DNA from: Erigeron canadensis | Taxonomy: Eukaryota; Streptophyta; Magnoliopsida; Asterales; Asteraceae | Assembly (NCBI RefSeq): GCF_010389155.1 | Contig: NC_057769.1 | Span: 24,056,735-24,120,734 of the forward strand | Length of the DNA: 64,000 bases | Direction: 5' to 3' | Shown here: in pieces, positions 59,993 through 64,000 of the stretch | Position numbering within the stretch: position 1 is the first letter of the stretch | How the letters are laid out: every line of letters starts with the position of its first letter | Program-made: the position numbers and the translations under genes | The notes under the pieces: generated by a model | The model's input: only the letters and a program-made list of their open reading frames with translations | What the model was told of the DNA's origin: nothing | Database searches by the model: none

Positions 59993-61281
59993 GCTAAAAT
60001 TGATCTGTTATGTGTTTACGTTTTCAAATGCCTTAAAACTGAATGGAAGTGGCCTTATATAGACATAGACATGCAAGGAAGTAACCGCCACAAGCAATAC
60101 ATAAACGGTTACATATTTAAATTTTTGAAAATTTGAACTTCTTGAAAGCATAACTAATCCGTTTTCAAAAATTTGAACTTCTTATAAAAGTAACTAATCC
60201 GTAGACCTTCCAAGAAGCAATATTGTAATGATTTTTGGACTTTCTTGTATTTTTAAGCATGTCACATAAACAATAACTAACAAATTTTGAAGTGGGATTT
60301 ATATAATGTAGGGATAATGCTTAACTCATCAAGACATAAGAAATGATCGTGCCGTACATATAAAAATTCATAAATCAATTCAATCGTCAACTAGACAACT
60401 AATTAGTTGATGTGGATTTAAAAATTGTTTAATGTATAAAACCCTTATAATCTGTTATATATTTAGTTCGAATTTTCCATTTGTATATAAACTAAAGGAA
60501 AGTGCATAAGGTGTTGTTCTATGCCAACTTGAATGAAAAATCCCTTATGCATATTTAAATTATATATTTTTGCAACACCACTTAGTTTTTTATATAAAAA
60601 GTATTTAAAAGTTAAATGTGAGGTGTTTTCACCAGATTTTAATACTTGTAGATCGAACGGGAATGAAGAAAAGAAACACAACAATGCTGAAATGTTGCTA
60701 CAATAAGTAATTAGTGAACTAAAACAGATACATTGAAAGTTCTTAATACAAGTGGACTGGTAGAAATAAAGCAAAATTATAAAGCTAATTAACAAAAACT
60801 AGAGAAACTAATACAAGCTACTTGGGGCTCTTATGCATAAGCCTTGATTTATTTAGCACCTTACCAACAGCTTGGGATGTCTTTATTCTGTTCAATTCAA
60901 GTGAAAATGTAGAACCAAATCGCTCTCTACGTCCGATGTTCTTCCTTCATCATTTCACCTGTACGAGTAGCAACTGGTTCTCAGTAATTGTGTAACTTGA
61001 CCTGTTTACTTGAAAATGGAAATAATTTATATGTATAAATATCGGTCGAAGGTGAGACCATCTTAAATCATTGGAAAAGTAGTTTCAATCCTATTGCTTT
61101 GGTTATAAAATTCAGGGATTCGGAACAAAAAGTAAACGATGCGTTGATGGGTCACCCCAACCAACCCATTTTGACCCCTACTAAGATTTGCCCATATTAC
61201 TGGAATGATTTCGATTCTTCAACCTGTTACCCAACCCACCTGACCTGCCCATTTGCCATCTCTTATTTAGTTACATCTCTA
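59993..61281. other. Intergenic between RPA relic and lipid-transfer gene
   Basis: AT-rich, with a 40-bp imperfect direct repeat (AATTTGAACTTCTT...AACTAATCCGT) at about 60125-60205. 61130-61250 resembles a degraded hAT end (AACCAACCCATTTTGACCCC). The frame at 60463-60795 is not supported. Confidence 0.35.
60818..60946 (-). other. Possible terminal exon of an unrecognised gene
   Basis: A 42-codon open stretch reads RERFGSTFSLELNRIKTSQA and VGKVLNKSRLMHKSPK before TAG; the composition is protein-like and an AG acceptor could lie at its 5' side (near 60945). No upstream exon or family was recognised. It may be a captured fragment or chance. Confidence 0.2.
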
Positions 61282-61632
61282 CTATGAGGGAACAAAGAAG
61301 AGGAAGGGAAATAATAAGAGGACCATACATGGTCCAAAATTGACATTGCACTTCTCAGGAAGTTGCATAGCCATGCTACGGTCAACACCAGCGATAGGAG
61401 GGCCATTAACCAGCACACACAAACAAGGTTGGCCCAAGACCCTAATGGCAGTGCAGCAAGCGTCATTTGGAGGAATGGGGCTAAAGGGTGCAACCGCTGC
61501 CCTACAAGGAATCAGTTGGACCAATGCCGAGAAGAATGTGCTCCCACAGGGAAACCCCATGCTTCCCTGCACCATTAGCCCCAAAACAACCACCACCATA
61601 GCCACCATCATTTTATTTTCTTTCCTTTCCAT
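61282..61632 (-). CDS. Secreted eight-cysteine lipid-transfer / AAI-domain protein (116 aa)
   Basis: Intronless frame. Residues 1-26 form a signal peptide (hydrophobic MMVAMVVVVLGLMVQGSMG). The mature part has the eight-cysteine motif C29, C43, C59-C60, C70-x-C72, C95, C102, spacing C-x13-C-x15-CC-x9-CxC-x22-C-x6-C, the pattern of nsLTP / bifunctional inhibitor helical domains: four disulphides around a hydrophobic cavity. PPNDACC and QPCLCVL are typical. Likely apoplastic lipid binding; ligand unknown. The 14 residues after C102 are unusually hydrophobic (MVLLLFPFLFF); an intron near the last cysteine, as in some LTP genes, could give a different C-terminus. Dioxygenase copy 3 ends about 390 bp away in the same orientation. 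Confidence 0.85.
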   Translation of the reverse strand: MERKENKMMVAMVVVVLGLMVQGSMGFPCGSTFFSALVQLIPCRAAVAPFSPIPPNDACCTAIRVLGQPCLCVLVNGPPIAGVDRSMAMQLPEKCNVNFGPCMVLLLFPFLFFVPS

Positions 61633-62025
61633 TATTTCAAACAGAAGTTAACAAATAAACTTTTTTTCCTAAAAATTGTAAGTAAAATCTACACATTTAT
61701 AGATGTGTTCAGGTTTGTTTGTTGCAAGCCCTTCGGTGCATGAGTCCTAATTCTGTATCACGTGGTATACATGTCGTTCCTAAGCCTCACCATAACTCAG
61801 TGTCGTTGGCATGCTAAAGAGAACAGTTGCTGAACTCATATATCATGAGCTAAACATTTATCAAGTATTGATTATTATTAATTTAAAATAAATTAGCCCC
61901 ATTTTCATCATTCATAAAGATATACATAGTACAAAGTTGTTAAAAGAAAATCAGGTCTTGAGTAACATAATTAAGTTCTGCTTTCTTGATTATCACGGGT
62001 GTACCTTTCTTCACCAATATACTTA
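61633..62025. other. Short spacer between lipid-transfer gene and dioxygenase copy 3
   Basis: Contains the presumed lipid-transfer promoter and the dioxygenase 3' untranslated region; no element recognised. Confidence 0.4.
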
Positions 62026-63751
62026 TTAAAGGTCTCCTCTGCTTCCTTTAAGATTAATCGCGGACAGCTCTTGTTCTACATATTCTCCAGCACATATGGG
62101 CGGATACTTGTCAGCAAGAGGCAATTGTGCAAAATGGCCTAGAGGCTTCAGCACAGCGTCCGATGCGATATGAGAAAATAACTACCAAAACAGAAGAAAG
62201 TGGAGACAAGTTTCAGTATGAGATTTGGAAACCACAGTAGAATTATTAAGTACACTTCACCTATAAGTTCAGACTCTAAATTTCATACGATCCACAATCA
62301 AAACTATGGTAGAATTAACGGGCCAAAAGGGTAAAAAAAAGCTAGAAAGATACAAAACACATTGGTCAAATATGACCAAAAACTATTATGAACGGTCTAA
62401 AAACCTAAGGTTGTAAATATTGCTTTTGGTATCGTATCGGCCGACCCCCAATAAGCGATATATCGGATACCCTAAATTGTAAAGGAATTTATCTAAAATA
62501 TATATATATACACTAACAATATATACAATTTGTGTTTTATAAACATATATATTATTAGTATATATATAAATGTTAGTAAATATTGTTAGTATATACAATA
62601 AATTTATCTAAAATTTATACCCTATTACTTGTTTTAACCCGTTTTTTTTTTTTATAAAAAAAAATCAACTTTTTTTGTTGACCGATATGGCCAATATTGA
62701 CCGATAAGTGCCGAGTTTCACCGAAATTTGACCAAAGTGATAAGTTGGCCCGATAACCCACTTTTCGTATCAGTTGAAGGCCGATATTTGCAACACTGTA
62801 AAAACCTCTTGATTCAAGTTGATCAATAACTAGATTACTCCGTATTACTTAACTAGTATAACATTTGCGATCATATATTTGACACACTATCCATATTTCT
62901 AAAAAATTCCAGGCAAAGAAAGATGTTTCGTCAGCAAACCCGTTTTAATCTGCACCAAAAATTAATTGATTAACCTTTACCTGAACCTGCCCAAGCCAGC
63001 CACCTCTGATATGACATATGAAATGATAAGTAAAGAGATGGCTAAATTTTGATGCACTCACCGTTGAGGATACTCTCCAGAGGCTTCGATTTTCCTGGGA
63101 TGCTTTATTAATTGCATCGATTGTTCTTTTACTTACGACGACTTCATGCATACCAGCTATACAGTCTCCAGCAGTCAACCATTCTATCTGCAAACAGAAA
63201 CAATGTCCAACATGTATCTCAGTTTCACCATTATATAGCCATCATAAAAGGCTGCAGCTTTCATTTACATTTCACAGCCATAAACCAACAAAATAGATCT
63301 GCAGAATAGCAGATACAAACTACAGTGTGTGCCAGGTTGGAGGCCATGCTTAAACTGGGAACTAGTAAACAATTAAGATTTAGATTCTTAGGGCGACCAC
63401 AAAGAAGATTCATGTCACTTCCAAGATAACTTCTTTTCGGGGTATCAGTGCTTTATTCATGTGGTGCAGCGATGGTGAAGCTAAAATAACATAATCGAGA
63501 GTCACATACAGCATCTTGAGATAAAACAACTGATATCAGTTTACCTGTTTTCCCGTCTGAATAAGTAAACACCCAACTGGAACCTTCACTTCAACTTTCT
63601 TGCCATTCCTTAGCCAAATACTTAGACCAGGGAATCTACTTCGGCCGTGAATTGTTAAAAAGTTAAGGTCATAGTGGTATCCTGCAAACACAGTACCCTC
63701 TTTGCCATGTCGTTGAAGGTTACTTCCTGTTGGAGCAAGAAGATGAGGACC
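62026..63751 (-). CDS. 2-oxoglutarate/Fe(II)-dependent dioxygenase, copy 3 (3' part, exons 5-7)
   Basis: Minus-strand exons 63545-63751, 63062-63187 and 62026-62181 are 207, 126 and 156 bp, exactly as in copy 2, all phase 0; stop TAA. The 162 residues hold the whole catalytic core: HYD in AGYHYDLNFLTIH, distal His in AGMHEVVV, and RVS in SLWRVSST. Identity to copy 2 is about 77% by eye over these exons. It ends INLKGSRGDL. Exons 1-4 lie beyond the right edge; none of exon 4 is visible up to 64000. Introns 5 and 6 are 357 and 880 bp; intron 6 contains a hAT-type MITE. Nothing suggests loss of function in the visible part. Substrate unknown. Confidence 0.93.
62406..62798. mobile_element. hAT-type MITE in intron 6 of dioxygenase copy 3 (393 bp)
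   Basis: TAAAAACC flanks both sides (62398-62405 and 62799-62806). Ends TAAGGTTGTAAATATTGC and the complement of GCCGATATTTGCAACACTG. The body repeats CCGATA/TATCGG blocks. The intron lacks this element in copy 2, so the insertion followed duplication. Confidence 0.85.
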
Positions 63752-64000
63752 CTGCAATTCATAATGTAAATGATCAAGCTAAAGCGAATGTAATCTACAT
63801 ATATCCAGATTCCATTTCGATGAATCTTAAACTCAATCAATATCCAATGGATTCTTCTGTACATCTTTCCAACTCTAAAGTCATTAGATATACGCTACAC
63901 AGTTTAGTCTCTAACTTATATAGTTTTAGTCAGATATGTAGTAAAAGAAACAATATAACAACTTCATTTTTCAAACTAACGAGATTATCACATTCTGACT
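63752..64000 (-). other. Part of intron 4 of dioxygenase copy 3
   Basis: AT-rich sequence upstream of the exon 5 acceptor (ATTGCAG); no exon 4 is seen before the window ends. The frame at 63655-63864 merely extends exon 5. Confidence 0.6.

Noticed and set aside
60463..60795. 110-residue hydrophobic frame
   Set aside because: AT-rich composition gives Phe/Ile/Leu/Tyr codons by chance; no motif, no splice context.

Overview
The window looks like AT-rich nuclear DNA from a flowering plant: spliced genes with GT-AG introns, long intergenic stretches and very many transposable elements. The mix (abundant non-autonomous Helitrons, MULEs with long inverted ends, large solo LTRs, tRNA-derived SINEs) fits a eudicot, perhaps Asteraceae. 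The family-level guess is inference only.

Protein-coding host genes are few. Three related 2-oxoglutarate/Fe(II) dioxygenase genes lie on the minus strand, about 30 kb apart: an N-terminal half cut by the left edge (1-2890), a complete seven-exon gene of 361 residues (25119-30908), and a C-terminal part cut by the right edge (62026-63751). Exons that can be compared have identical lengths and phase-0 junctions, so this is a dispersed tandem array. The only other intact host gene recognised is a small secreted eight-cysteine lipid-transfer-like protein (61282-61632, minus).

Layout. 1-2.9 kb: first dioxygenase. 3-12 kb: CACTA-type, Stowaway, Helitron and MULE elements and a SINE. 12.6-15.4 kb: reverse-oriented LTR of a large-LTR family. 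15.4-24.9 kb: Helitrons and two fold-back elements with minisatellite cores. 25.1-30.9 kb: complete dioxygenase, with a Helitron, a small MITE and SINE relics in intron 1. 31-36.6 kb: SINE and a 3.7 kb CACTA element with arrays of a TTTCCCACGG motif. 38.7-44.4 kb: two solo LTRs in opposite orientation, each with a perfect 5-bp target duplication. 44.4-54.1 kb: two MULEs and several hAT-type elements. 54.2-56.4 kb: Harbinger-type element carrying only the Myb/SANT gene. 57-58.3 kb: decayed hAT transposase element. 58.8-60 kb: Helitron ends beside a decayed RPA-like gene. 61-64 kb: lipid-transfer gene and third dioxygenase, with a hAT element in its intron.

Many element borders were fixed by target-site duplications read directly: 9 bp for three MULEs, 8 bp for hAT elements, 5 bp for LTRs, 3 bp for the Harbinger element, and A/T flanks for Helitrons. 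No transposase or reverse transcriptase in the window is intact, so all elements are non-autonomous or dead. The dioxygenase array is the likely functional core; the rest records transposon activity between its members.
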